Below, piece after piece: positions 12,301 through 23,343 of a stretch of DNA of 64,000 bases. This DNA is from Diplosphaera chodatii (Eukaryota; Chlorophyta; Trebouxiophyceae; Prasiolales; Stichococcaceae): positions 1,674,001 through 1,738,000 of the forward strand of contig JAALGY010000020.1 of NCBI GenBank assembly GCA_032358165.1, in the 5' to 3' direction. The translations under genes were made by a program, and so were the position numbers. The number at the start of each line of letters is the position of its first letter. Positions within the stretch are counted from its first letter, which is position 1. Below the pieces are notes generated by a model. The model was given only the letters and a program-made list of their open reading frames with translations, was not told the DNA's origin and ran no database searches.

Positions 12301-15300
12301 TCAGATGTTGAAGGGAAGAATGTGGCGTGGCGTTGCGCAAACAGTGGGTCCTGTGTTGCAAGCAGGACATGGCCCATAGAGATCACAGCGCTCATACCTG
12401 TTGGCGCTGCCCGGCAGAGACAGGTCGTTCACATGGTGCACGGGCGGCTCGCGTGCCGAGTGCAGCCCCTTCTTCTCCTTCTTCCCCCTGTCCTCTGCTG
12501 CCAGGAGCGCCTCGTAGTGCGCGCTGCGCTCCTCATCCCTGGTGTGCAGATGGAGCCAGGCCACGGCTCTTGCTAATGTGATGAAAGCACATCATTTGCA
12601 TAGCAGCAGCACGTCCGCACGCAGCCATGTCACTCGAGATGCTGACGGCCGGAGCAGGCTGGCCGGCTCACGATCGGTGCTTGCTGACGGTGGCGAACCC
12701 GCGCAGCAGCAGCAGCTCCGCCACATTGGCGCCGCTCTTGGCGCCCTCCGTCGTGTGCGTCACGGTGCCGAACGACAGCGTCCGCTCCGGGGCATCGCTT
12801 GCCGCTGCTGGCTGCCCAGCGGCTGCGCCGCCCACCGTGCGCGTGAACTCCAAGCTGACATGTACCTCCTGGCCTGCAGCATGGCAAAGCAACCTCGTGG
12901 CTGCAGCCTGCAGTGTGATCCAGACAGGTACGAATATTGATAGGGGGTGGCTGCTGCCTTGTTGAGATAGCCTCTTATGTACAGGTGATCCAGTCCAATG
13001 CTCATCTCCTGGCTACAATTGCATGGTGTGAGCAGTGTGGCTTTGCACTCAGACCAAGCATATCAGACTTTCGCATGACCGTGGAACCGCACGAGGTGGA
13101 TGGGGTGCTAGTTTGTAGACATGCACGTCATACAGAGGCGTTCTCACCAATGAGGCGGTTGCGCAGGAACTCCTTCGCCTCCGCGGCGTATGGCTCCGAC
13201 TTCTCCTCGCGCCGCCCAATGCGCGGAGCCCGGATGCTGGACAGGAATACGCGCCGCTCCGCCCCTGCTGACGTGTCGTGCACCACCAGGCAATCGCCGC
13301 TGACCACCTGAGCAGGTGTTGTCGGTGGTTATTGTGTTGCTATATTTACCAGGGACGAGTGTAACATGCAGCGGGAGCGGCTTTGCATCACTATGCCAAG
13401 GCAGAAGGTCACCTCCGTGACAGTGCCTGTAAAGGCGCCAGACTGTTTCGTGGGCGCATTGGCGGGAGGGACATACGACTGCCAGATGGACCGCCGGGCC
13501 TGCAACGGGCACAGTGCTGAATGTCAGGCATGGCCGCTCATCAACGAGCATGTACAGGAGACTCAAAGCGGCATTCCTGGTGGTTGCTGGACGCTTCTGT
13601 GCACATGATTGCTTCCGCTGCACCTGTTTGGCGCGCCGCTCTGCCTCCCGCAGGGTGAAGGCGCCCGTCGTCAGCATGTTCAGGCCCCACTCCACTGTCT
13701 GCACTCGTCACCTCGCATGGCTGAGTACACTGTGCTGCAGTCCAGCTCCAATCATACTTGTGTCAGCGGGCAGTGCTCGCCAGCATCTGAAAGGCTGTCA
13801 CCTTGGCAAGGCCAGCGTCCACCAGCTGCTCCCCCATGTCTATCAGCTGATCTTCCTTGCCAACATACATCAGGCGACCAATCAGATTGTCATGCTTATC
13901 CACGCCTGCGACACAGATAATCAGTCTGCGCCCAGATAAATCAGTTGAAGAACTCTCCATGATTCGCGCAACAAGCCAATCAGCTGTGTGCATCTGCTGA
14001 TTCACACGGAGCATCTGGGATGCACACGCTGACGCCTAGGGTGCTCACCCGCCAGGATGACACGAACCTCTCTGTTCAGCACCCGCATCTGCAGCCAGCC
14101 GAGCAAGGCATCTACTGCATCAGATCGCTTGAACCTCACAGATGTTCGTCTTTGGTACCCTTGCATGGCGGCCTCAAGGTGCATCTGCGCACACCTCAGT
14201 GAAGTGCTTCGCCTCACGTGCGAAGGGCTCCGGCACTGGCTGCGGCTCTGGGTCCTCCTCTGTGGGCGGCGGCCGCCTTGCCATGGACGGTGCCTGGAGT
14301 GGAGCGAAGGCACTTGCGGTCAGCACATCGCATTCCTGATGCAGCGACTGGCAACATGCGGCGGCTCTCACTACAAGTCCCAACCACTCAGCACTCCTGC
14401 CATGCCAACCTGGACACCAGCGAGCAGCACCGCCGCCTGCTGTAGATCCGGCAGCAGCGTGACGTACAGGTTACCGCCGTTGCCGACGCGTTCCACAATT
14501 GCTGGCAGCGGCTTGCCCTTGCCCGCACTGGCCAGCAGCTCACTGGCATCGACATTGTCTGCAGGCAATGCTCCGCACTTCAGCGACCACGCAGTGCCTT
14601 TTGGAACATCATTCAGCGGATCAGTGAACAGTTGTTTGCAGTGGATGGATGCCACACAGGCTGATAGGCAGTAGGAACATATATGTAGCGCATGGCCAGG
14701 ATGCTTACGTGAGCCTTCCGGATTGACTGGGACCTTCCGCACTGCCTTCGATACTGCCTCGCTGTCCTGCACACCCAACATACATGACTCCATCCAGTGC
14801 CCGCGCTGACACAGCGAAGGCGTCACATACTGAACACACTCGTCCAGATCACAGCAGACCTGCTCACCTGTGTCCAGACGCCCAGCTTCTGGGTCTCTGC
14901 TGCCTCCTGCGCTGCCAGCAGCTGGTCATGGTAGGGGCTTTGCTGGCCTCCGCCAGGCCGCACCTGCACCAATGGTGACAAACACTCACCATTGTACTGT
15001 ACTCCGATCAACTCCCAGTGTTGGCAGCAAGTAAACTCATGCGGTAAACTCACGATGACACGTTCCATCAGGTGCACTGCGATGAGGGTTGCTGGATGAT
15101 CAAGGTGCATTGTCCAACACGAAACGCATCCTTACCCGTGCCCAACCTGCGGCGACGACTGCCGCAGCGAGGTTCTCGGGCTTCTCACCCATGAACACCG
15201 AGCCGAACTCCATGCCAGGTGCTGTCGGCAGAGTGTAGTCCACCTTGAAGGTGCATTGCTGCACAACACCACTGACGTTTGCATGCTGGCCAGAGTGGCT

Positions 15301-15797
15301 TAACTCTTGCATGCCAAGGGCAGGCCCATTGCATGCTGGCCATGACACGCACATCGGCCACACACCTGCCCGACGGCCTTCTGCCGCAGAAACTCACGGC
15401 TTTGCCATGCAAATGCCTCATCGCTGGTGCTGCCATCACGACGGCCCTACACCAACAAACGAGAACAAATCGGAACGGTGCTATATTTGTGACAGGTCAA
15501 AACGTACGCGTTTCAAACGACTCTGCACGCGCACCAGCCGCGGCGCGATCAGTGACGACAGCGTGATGCGCTTCTCAGGGGGTGGCCCTGACGCCACATT
15601 GCCAACTATGACCAGCGTGTCGCCATTGGGCACCTCCTTCACCTAAAAACACCATCACATGGTGTAAGCATGGTTGCTGAGTGTCGCATTGCCAAATCGC
15701 AGGCCGATGGTGTAAAGTCGATGTTGATCAGAACGTGATGTTGCTATGTTGGAGATATTTTGGGTCTTACCGTCCCGCGCAGCCAGCCCGTCGCCAT
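9384..15797 (-). CDS. TSN: Tudor-SN / SND1-type staphylococcal nuclease-Tudor protein
   Basis: Tudor-SN is a conserved RNA-binding protein with repeated staphylococcal-nuclease-like (SN) folds and one Tudor domain, acting in stress granules and RNA stability. The start MATGWLRGT at 15797 opens an SN1 block with the family's GPPPEKRI motif. Further SN segments follow around 15440-14830, 14700-13760, 13700-12640 and 12560-11320. KGLHSAREPPVHHVNDLS near 12430-12490 is diagnostic. The Tudor domain lies around 10710-10330 (VTFVDFGNKETV), and a final SN-like segment precedes an acidic, Arg-ending C-terminus (EFGAPRPRR). Many introns are present; individual edges were not all fixed. It is divergent from the TruB gene. 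Confidence 0.93.
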
Positions 15798-15860
15798 GAT
15801 TACTGGCCGATTGCAAAATGCACAACGGTGATTACTGGCCGATTGCAAAATGCACAACGG
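15797..15860. repeat. Two perfect tandem copies of a 32-bp unit at the Tudor-SN start
   Basis: Copy one is 15797-15828 and copy two 15829-15860, identical throughout. Base 15797 is the first base of the Tudor-SN initiation codon on the minus strand, so the duplication sits directly upstream of that start and doubles part of the 5' leader. A recent slippage duplication is the simplest explanation. Confidence 0.9.
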
Positions 15861-16526
15861 TGTGCCTTGTCAGCTAGCAATGTCTCGCAGCGCTACGATC
15901 CGAGAACGATGCACAGACGAAGCCCTGCACGCTTGGAGAGCCTCTTTGCACAGAATTTCTCGCAAGAGCCTCCAAGTACCCGCACCACGCCGTTGTGCAA
16001 CAACCCAGCTGGGAGACGAGGACGACTTGGAAGTCGTCAGTCGCCATGCTGCTTCCAGTGCATGCATGCTGCCCTTTCGGCGAACAGTCGCCATAGCGAG
16101 TGGTTCATGTGGTGGACGTCAGGTTCTGATTGGTGACAGCGTGCTCCTATCCGGCGGACTCACGTGGTATACGTCTCAACCCTCGTTTTCATCCGGCGCA
16201 GTAACACCGTCTGCTTGCATGTGCAGCCGCGTGCATTGCGGCACAATGCAGTGGCAATGATTGTACCCACAGACAGTTTGGCCCGCTCAAGCTTGTGATG
16301 CTGCAGCGTGCAGTGAACGGATGTCGTACGGGGTGCAGCTCAGCTGCAGCGCCCAAACTACGAGAGCCTTGGCGTCATGCAATTGGTGACGACCAGACTG
16401 TCTGTTGCGGCTTGCGAACTTGAATGCTTTACATTAGCTTAACACCTCGGATAGACGTATGGGTGGTGCATGTTGATACAGCTGGGTCTTTAACATGCAG
16501 AGACAGCCCGGCAGTGGCCAAATGGC
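15798..16526. promoter_or_regulatory. Divergent promoter region of Tudor-SN and TruB
   Basis: The spacer lies between two starts on opposite strands, so both promoters must be here or in leader exons. Apart from the 32-bp tandem duplication, no clear TATA-like element or other motif was seen. Confidence 0.4.
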
Positions 16527-18142
16527 TTGCACCTGCATCCTCAGCGGCACATCAGCTGCACAGCTGCAGGCCCAGCCACGAGCCGACATGCCCAAATTCC
16601 GGATACAGCAGGCGACGTCGATCCCGGCAGCTGCTTTGCAGCGCGGCAGGACTACAGCGCTGCACTGGCCTTCGATCAGCGTCTGGCTAGTGAAGCAGAT
16701 CACAGGATACAACAGCCAGCTTCGTTCAGCCCGCACAGCAGCAGCAGCAGCAGCAGTGAAGGCAGCAGCGAGCCGTCATCAGGCGGCGGCATCAGCCGGA
16801 GCGGCTGGCCAAAGCAGCCAAAGAAGGTCATTCCATGGCCAGCGTCAATTCGGGCGCGCGAGCCACTGCCTGCCGACCCAGTGACATGGCAAAACGCAGC
16901 TGTGCTGGTCGACAAGCCGCTGGGCTGGACGTCCTTCGACGTGTGCAGCAAGCTCAGGGCAGCACTGCGCATCAAGAAGGTATGTGCCCAATTTGTAGTT
17001 TTAGCCGTCCTGTCATCGTCAACATGCTGCATAGTGCTGTTGAAGCAGGATTCGTTGTTTGTTTGTCAAGACCAAGACGCACAGATGCAGCAACACAACC
17101 ACCTGAGATGAAGCCTTTGCATGTGCGCCAACAGGTGGGGCACGCCGGCACACTGGATCCGCAGGCAACCGGCCTGCTCATCGTCTGCATTGGCAAAGGC
17201 TGCAAGAAGGTCGGCTCAGCATCATGCCAGTGTGATGTGATACTGCCACGTCACCACACCTTTTCACAGCAACTGCTCACCCACCTGTGCCCCTCGAGAT
17301 GTGCGCGACGCGAGCCTGTGTCTCGACTGCACCGCAGGTCTACATGTTTGTGGCGATGGACAAGGTGTACACGGGCACGCTGCGGCTTGGGCAAGCAACA
17401 CCTTCGTTTGATGCTGAGACGGAGGTGTCAGAGCAGCGGCCTTGGCAGCACCTGACCGATGCTGACCTCGCAGCTGCCCGGGACGGCTTCCTGGGCAACA
17501 CCATGCAGCTGCCACCCATGTACTCTGCCATCCGCGTTAAGGGTGAGCGCCTAGGAGTGCTGTCACCAGCTCTGAGGCTAGTCGCTTTGCCATTGAGTAA
17601 TCGAATAGGATTGCATGTATTTATTGCATACATTTGCCCTGCCTCGCTTGAGCTACGGTCGATGCACAATTTTGCAGGGCAGCGGCTGTACGTGGCAGCC
17701 CGAGCGGGTGAGACTGTGACACGTGAGCCGCGAGCTGTCAGTGTATTGCAATTCGATCTCTGGCGGGACGCGCCGGATGCTCAGGACGTGCACTTCCGCA
17801 TCGCCTGCAGCAAGGGCACGTACATCAGGGCACTTGCGCACGATCTGGTGCGCATTTTGTCCAGCAGAGAGTTGCACAATGTGGCACACTTGAGAAACAT
17901 TTTCATGACACCAACCAAGCACAAGAGCGGCAGGGCTGCCACACCAATGTCCTGTTACCTGCTAGGGTGTGGCAGCGGGGTCAGCAGCGCACCTGGTGGC
18001 GCTTCGTCGGGAAGCGATCGGGACACACTCTGTGAGCGACGCCTGGCAGTTGCCAGATCTGGTGGCAGCGATCCAGGAACAGCGCGCTGCCCTGGGTGTG
18101 GCGGAAAGAGCGCCAATATCAGATCCGGTGGTGCAGCCATGA
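16527..18142 (+). CDS. tRNA pseudouridine-55 synthase, TruB family
   Basis: TruB isomerises uridine 55 in the tRNA T-loop. Five exons keep phase: 16527-16979, 17135-17209, 17338-17542, 17678-17847 and 17966-18142 (359 residues). LVDKPLGWTSFD starts the catalytic fold. VGHAGTLDPQATGLL carries the catalytic Asp (about residue 159). DKVYTGTLRLG, MYSAIRVKG and CSKGTYIRALAHDL follow in family order, and the C-terminal SVSDAW motif closes the bacterial-type domain. The first roughly 100 residues are Ser/Gly-rich with a CAG-encoded Ser run and lack family similarity. They may be an organelle-targeting and linker region, which would suit a bacterial-type enzyme of plastid or mitochondrion. The start at 16527 is the first suitable ATG in frame. 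Confidence 0.92.
16736..16756 (+). repeat. Seven CAG units encoding a Ser run in TruB
   Basis: An uninterrupted CAG triplet run is read in the AGC frame and gives consecutive serines in the N-terminal extension of the pseudouridine synthase. Confidence 0.8.
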
Positions 18143-18679
18143 CGCTGCAGCCTATGCTAAATGTGGCGATGTACATGCAGACTGTGCCATTCGCATATTA
18201 AAGTCAATCGTGTGGATTCAACCAAGAGAGCCTGAGTGTGGTTCAGTTCAGATGCTAGTGTGCGCCATTGCATTGCTTCGGTGGCAGGTTTTCCTGCCTC
18301 ACATGATTCGCTTCAGCGCAGTTTTGATGCTGACAAGGGGGCGTTCGTGCCCCCAATGCCGACGAGGCAATCAGATAGTAGTTGTTTGCAACACCCAGAG
18401 CAGTGTGTCCTTGCAGCAATGCCGTCATGCCCACCCACACTCTATCATGCTAACTATTGCCATCGAATCGGCAGATGCCGACCCATGTCATATAGCGCTC
18501 ATGGCTCCCTACGGTTTCTTCGGACCCTCTGCTGCCACCTCCATCTCCCTCGGTGGCAACCGGTCGTACACCTGCATCGCAGCTGGCACAACGTTGCTGA
18601 TGCTTGTCCCTACATACGTGCGACCAGCAGCGCGCAGGCGCGCAGCTGTTTTGCGTGTGGTGTGTGGCGGCGATGGCTC
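18143..18679. other. Convergent 3' spacer between TruB and DPE1
   Basis: Stops of converging genes flank it. The overlapping frames on both strands show no protein motif. Expected content is the two 3' UTRs. Confidence 0.4.
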
Positions 18680-21600
18680 CTAACAACGGAGGTTGGACCC
18701 CACAGATGTCACAAGGAGGCGCACCTCGGCCATGTCCTTCAGGGCAGCCGCCTCCTTCGACAGCGACTTCCACACGGAGGGCGGCCCCACCCGCCACGCC
18801 CAGTTGCCCTCCGCCCGCCCGGGGCGGTTCATGCGCCCCTCGTTGTCCAGCCGCATCACGTCCTGCCACCGACGCGGTCAGAGCATCAAGAGGAAGGTAG
18901 CTGATACTGCCCCAGCCGCGCTTCACGCCCCTGACTTGCTGTGACCGCAGAGCTCGGAACTGGGACAAGCCCGGGCTTCCTGGGCTTGACATGTCACAAA
19001 TCGTGGGACATCATTGCTTGTAAAACATCATGCATGGCTGCGGAGACTGGAAGCTTCTTGGCAGAGCAGGACAGGAGCGGCACCTGCATCGTGATGATGG
19101 TCGTCTTTGCGACAGACTGCATGCCGACCTCAATCATCGTGTATGCCGGGTCCTTGATGCTGGGCTTGCCTAGGTATCTGCGACAAGCATCACAGAAAAC
19201 ATATCAGGACATCGTCCACACAGAACCTAAAAGTCAGGAGCGAGAACGAAAGTGGCGCTGCTGAAAAGCATCCAACGTGCAGGTGTGAACTCACTTCTGC
19301 AGGAACTCTTTGTCCTTCTTGGTGGCCTCGTCCTTCCACCACCCCGCAGTTGTGGCATTGTCGTGTGTGCCTGCGTGCAGACACAGCTGCTGACAAAGTG
19401 CAGTTGCTTGGCAGCCTCAAACACAGCACCTGACAGCTGTGAGCCCGGTCATGGGCTGCAGGCATGCACCGGTGATCCTGGCGCGCATGGCACCTGGGTA
19501 CACGACGCAGTTCTCGTAGTGGTTGTGCGGCAGGTGGGTGTTGGCGCCGCCGGAGCCCCACGCAAACTGCAGCACCGCCATGCCGGGCGCGCCGATGTCC
19601 TGCCGCAGCTGCACCACGTCCGGCGTGATGACGCCCAGGTCCTCCGCAATGATGGGCACCTCCCCGAGTTGCTGCAGGGCCAAACAGACGCTTGGTTTGA
19701 AAGCAATCCTCTTGCAGACCCCTTGAGGCCTTTGTGGTCCTGGGCAGACACATCAGCTGGAGACCACTGGGCTGTACCTTTGTCAGGGCCTCAAAGAGGT
19801 TCCTGCCAGGGCCCTTGCGCCAGGATCCCGTCATGGCTGTCTCCGCATCGGCGGGCACCGCCCAGTACCCTGGGACCATCCATTGCCTCATCACCCGCAA
19901 CCATTGATGTGTTGGGAGTGCGGCTAGGGTTTTTCCATCACTGAGTGCATGCTTCCTATTGCAACCAGTATCGCACCTCCTTATACAAGTGTTGTACCTG
20001 CAAAGCCTCGGAAATGGTCGATGCGTGTCTCATTGTGCATTGCAAACACGCGACCAAGCCGCTGCGCCCACCACTTGTACGCATCTTTCTCATGTGCCTG
20101 TGCGACCAAAGCATTGCATCAGCACAGTGGCTGCTTCATGGCTCAGCCCACCGGGAAGGCTATATACTGTTGACGGCTGGCTGGGTGTTGATCATGACCA
20201 ATAGACAACCGATTTGTAGGTGACGGCCGATACCTTCCAGTCGAACAGTGGGCTGCCCCATAGCTGGCCAGTTTCTGAGAAGGCATCGGGTGGGACGCCA
20301 GAGACTTGCGCCGGCGCCCCAGCAGCTGTGAGAGCAGAGGATCGATGCTGAGGATGGGGCAGATTCACTTGCATGGCGGTTTGTAAGCGGTCCAGCAATG
20401 CATTGTACGAACAGCCAGCTCAGCATGTAGTTGCGCACCTGTCAACTCGAACAGGTGCTGATTGGCCCACACGTCTGCCGATTGTGCGCCCACATAGATG
20501 GGCATGTCGCCTACGATGCTGACGCCATTGGCATTTGCGTATGCCTGCACATCGCATGGGAATGGTTGCAACCATCTGCAGCAAATCCACGTGTGCCCCA
20601 CTGTTCGTAGCTGGCTATCCCCAACTGCCAGGCAAGATCGTACATGACAACACCGCAACGCTTGCCTTGACTGCAGTCCACTGCTTATCGAAGATGTACT
20701 GCTCTGCAACGAACAACTCGATGGCTTCCTGGTGCTCCTCCCGTGCTGCTGCCACAGCCTTTGTATCCCTACAGGTTATGCATGGCAGATGCCAGTTACA
20801 AGAATGACACGGTGTGTAGCGACCAAAGCCGTTGCTGGCCAGCTGCCATGTGAGAAGGACAGCAAGGCAGGGTCGAAACGGCTGCTGGAAGGCCGCCACT
20901 GCACGGTGGCCAATATAGCTCACCTCGAGCGCAGCTTAGCTGGCCAGTCCCACCAGGCCTTGTTGGCTGTGCCTGGCGTCTGTGTGAGTGCATAGAAGAG
21001 GGCAGACTCCTCCACCCAGGCGTTTGTCCTCCGGAACGCGTTCATCTCCACCCGGAGGCCTGCGGTGCCAGCAAGCCATCAGGACAACGCACCCATGACT
21101 GCCAGCTGGGACTTTCAGCCTTCAGGACCATCAGGCCTGTGAGATGCCTGTCATGAGATGGGCATGTATGTCAAGCGCTTGGAGGCTGAGACGCTTGCCA
21201 GCAAAACGCTCGTCAGTGAGCAGGCGGCGGCCCGCCTTGGTGAGGAGCGGCGCCTTCACCTTCCGCACGGCGCTGAAGTCTGCATCGCTGACCGGCACCT
21301 GCACTCAACGAACGGCCCAGCATCAATAGTTTGGGCCGCGTGCATGCTAGCACCCGCTCTGCCCTGCAACTGAACCTAGCTTTAAGACGGATGCTGGCTT
21401 GTTTCTGCTGCACGTGCTGGTCCAAGGTGCCTCCAGGGTCGTCGTCCCGTTGGACAGACAACCATCCATCTGGTGCAGCCAGGCTGCTGTCGATTTGGTG
21501 GGGCATGCACGAATGCGGAAGCAGGGGGGCGCACTGTTTCGGGCAGGTCCTTGGGGTCCAGCAGCCCGCGGGTGACCAGGTCCTCCAGGTCGATGAGCAG

Positions 21601-22623
21601 CGGGTTGCCGCACAGCGCGTCCAGCCCGCTGTAGGGGCTCCAGTACGTGTCCTCGGGCGGCACCAGGGGCAGCACCTGCCACAGCTGCGAGCGGCGCAGC
21701 AAGGGCAGTCAGCACGAGGAAGCCATGACATCGTGATCAACGCGTGCGCGAGAGTCAAGGAGGCAACTGCACACACGACAAAGGCATCAGAAGCTGGCAG
21801 GGCGGATGCTGACCTGCATGCCTGCTGACACCAGCCAGTCGACGAAGCGGTATGCCTCGCTGCCGATCGTGCCAACGCCATAGGATCCTGGCAATGATGT
21901 CGGGTGCAGCAGCACACCTGCCACGCGAAGTAGCAAACAGGACTACCAAAGCTGGACTGCAGCCGCTGCCACTGGTGCGCATCATTGTGCACCGGGATGC
22001 AGCTGGAGACTTGCTGCATGCGCAGGAAAGTGATAGCTCACCTGCACGCCGGCCTTTGGGCGGGCTTGCAGTGTTTTCGCCATATGCGGTGCCAAGTTCA
22101 GCCATTAGGGCTTTCTGCTGATACTCCTTCAGCCCGTCCTGTGACAGCGGGATTGTCAGTTAGTTGCAGGTCTATCCTGTGGTCCAAAGTATGCGCGCAG
22201 TCCAAGCCCCTACAACACTGGGTCGCGAGCGGATAGCCTGGCACATGGCCCCCTACATCTAGTATCTGCCGCTCGAGGTGCCGATGGACCACTCACATCC
22301 CATGACGAGGCCACAACAGGCGCCGGCGCCACCTCGTCCACCTGAGCCGCAGCCATGACAGCACACCGCAGCTGGCCCCTCCCGAGTCTCCGCTGTCTGA
22401 GCAGCACTGACGCAGACCCAGCAGCCGGCGGCAGCTGTGGACTGATCAGGTCTTTGCGCTGCAGGCAATGGAGCGTGTGAGCAGCTCGACCTGCGGCCAG
22501 GTGCATCGTGCTGCCGCGGTCTCTGGGCGTGGATCGTCGCGCTGACACAGGTGAGACCAGTCGGCTTTGGCAACGCCCACTAGCGCGGAGGCGGATTGCG
22601 GCACGGCACCTGCAGATGGGCAT
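18680..22623 (-). CDS. DPE1: 4-alpha-glucanotransferase (disproportionating enzyme), plastid type
   Basis: This GH77 enzyme transfers glucan chains between malto-oligosaccharides during starch turnover. The minus-strand start chosen at 22623 gives an Arg/Ala/Ser-rich leader (MPICRCRAAIRLRASG) typical of a plastid transit peptide. That exon (22623-22297) joins in phase to DGLKEYQQKALMAELG. GH77 blocks follow: GVLLHPTSLPGSYGVGTIG, SPYSGLDALCGNPLLI, SIVGDMPIYVG, RIDHFRGFA (nucleophile Asp, near 20010-20030), IIAEDLGVIT (acid/base Glu, near 19640), and THLPHNHYENCVVYPGT. The C-terminus MNRPGRAEGNWAWR is also family-typical, and the stop is at 18680. The chain contains about a dozen introns whose edges were only partly fixed. 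Confidence 0.93.
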
Positions 22624-23343
22624 GGTGCATTTGATTACTGGCAGCATGCACTGATGCTTTCTGTGATCAAGTAGGTGAAACGACTGGACGACACCGACAC
22701 CAGCAGTCACGTGTGCATCGCGAAGCACCAGGGCACGTTGCTCAGCAGCAGCAATATGGTAGACAACAGTGCAATGAGCTAGTGGCTCCCGCCAGCAGAC
22801 TTGCACCAACACTGTCGATTTGTTGACAGAAACATCATCGCAGCTGGTCTTTTTAAAATTGACTCACTCCAATAGCTTGCTGGTATGCCCACAGCGGTAG
22901 TTTCTTCTGGCGTTTTCACAGTCAGGCAGTGACTCTGACTTTGATCGGCGTCGGCTGACCTAGCACGATCGATCGCGCTATGCTGGATACACCCACAATT
23001 ATGCAGATTCCAGCACGGGCCTTTCCTGACAGCGAAGTGCGGTGTGCGGTGCCGCCATTCCTCGACCGCTGGTCATGGTCGAACCTTGCCAAGCTGTCAT
23101 GACTAACCTCGCTGGACCTCGCTTTCCATTCACGCGTTTCGCGGACAACCGTGTGCAGACAACTTCACTTGCAAACGTTTGGACTTTGACTGATAGCTGC
23201 TGCATGCAAAGCTGCCGATGTCGGATCTGCTGCAAGTGCACTTCTGAAGATGCTTAGTATTGATCAGCATGTGGTACCTATGTCTGTCAACGAGGACAGC
23301 ACAGTGTGCTAGCTGATTGACTTGCTGCTGTCGGTGGCGCAGT
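22624..23343. promoter_or_regulatory. Divergent promoter region of DPE1 and UFSP2
   Basis: This spacer separates two opposite starts. A minus-strand frame runs through its left part as an upstream extension of the DPE1 leader but has no targeting-like start. A short CGATCGATCGCG palindrome-like string occurs near 22968. No other motif is convincing. Confidence 0.35.
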
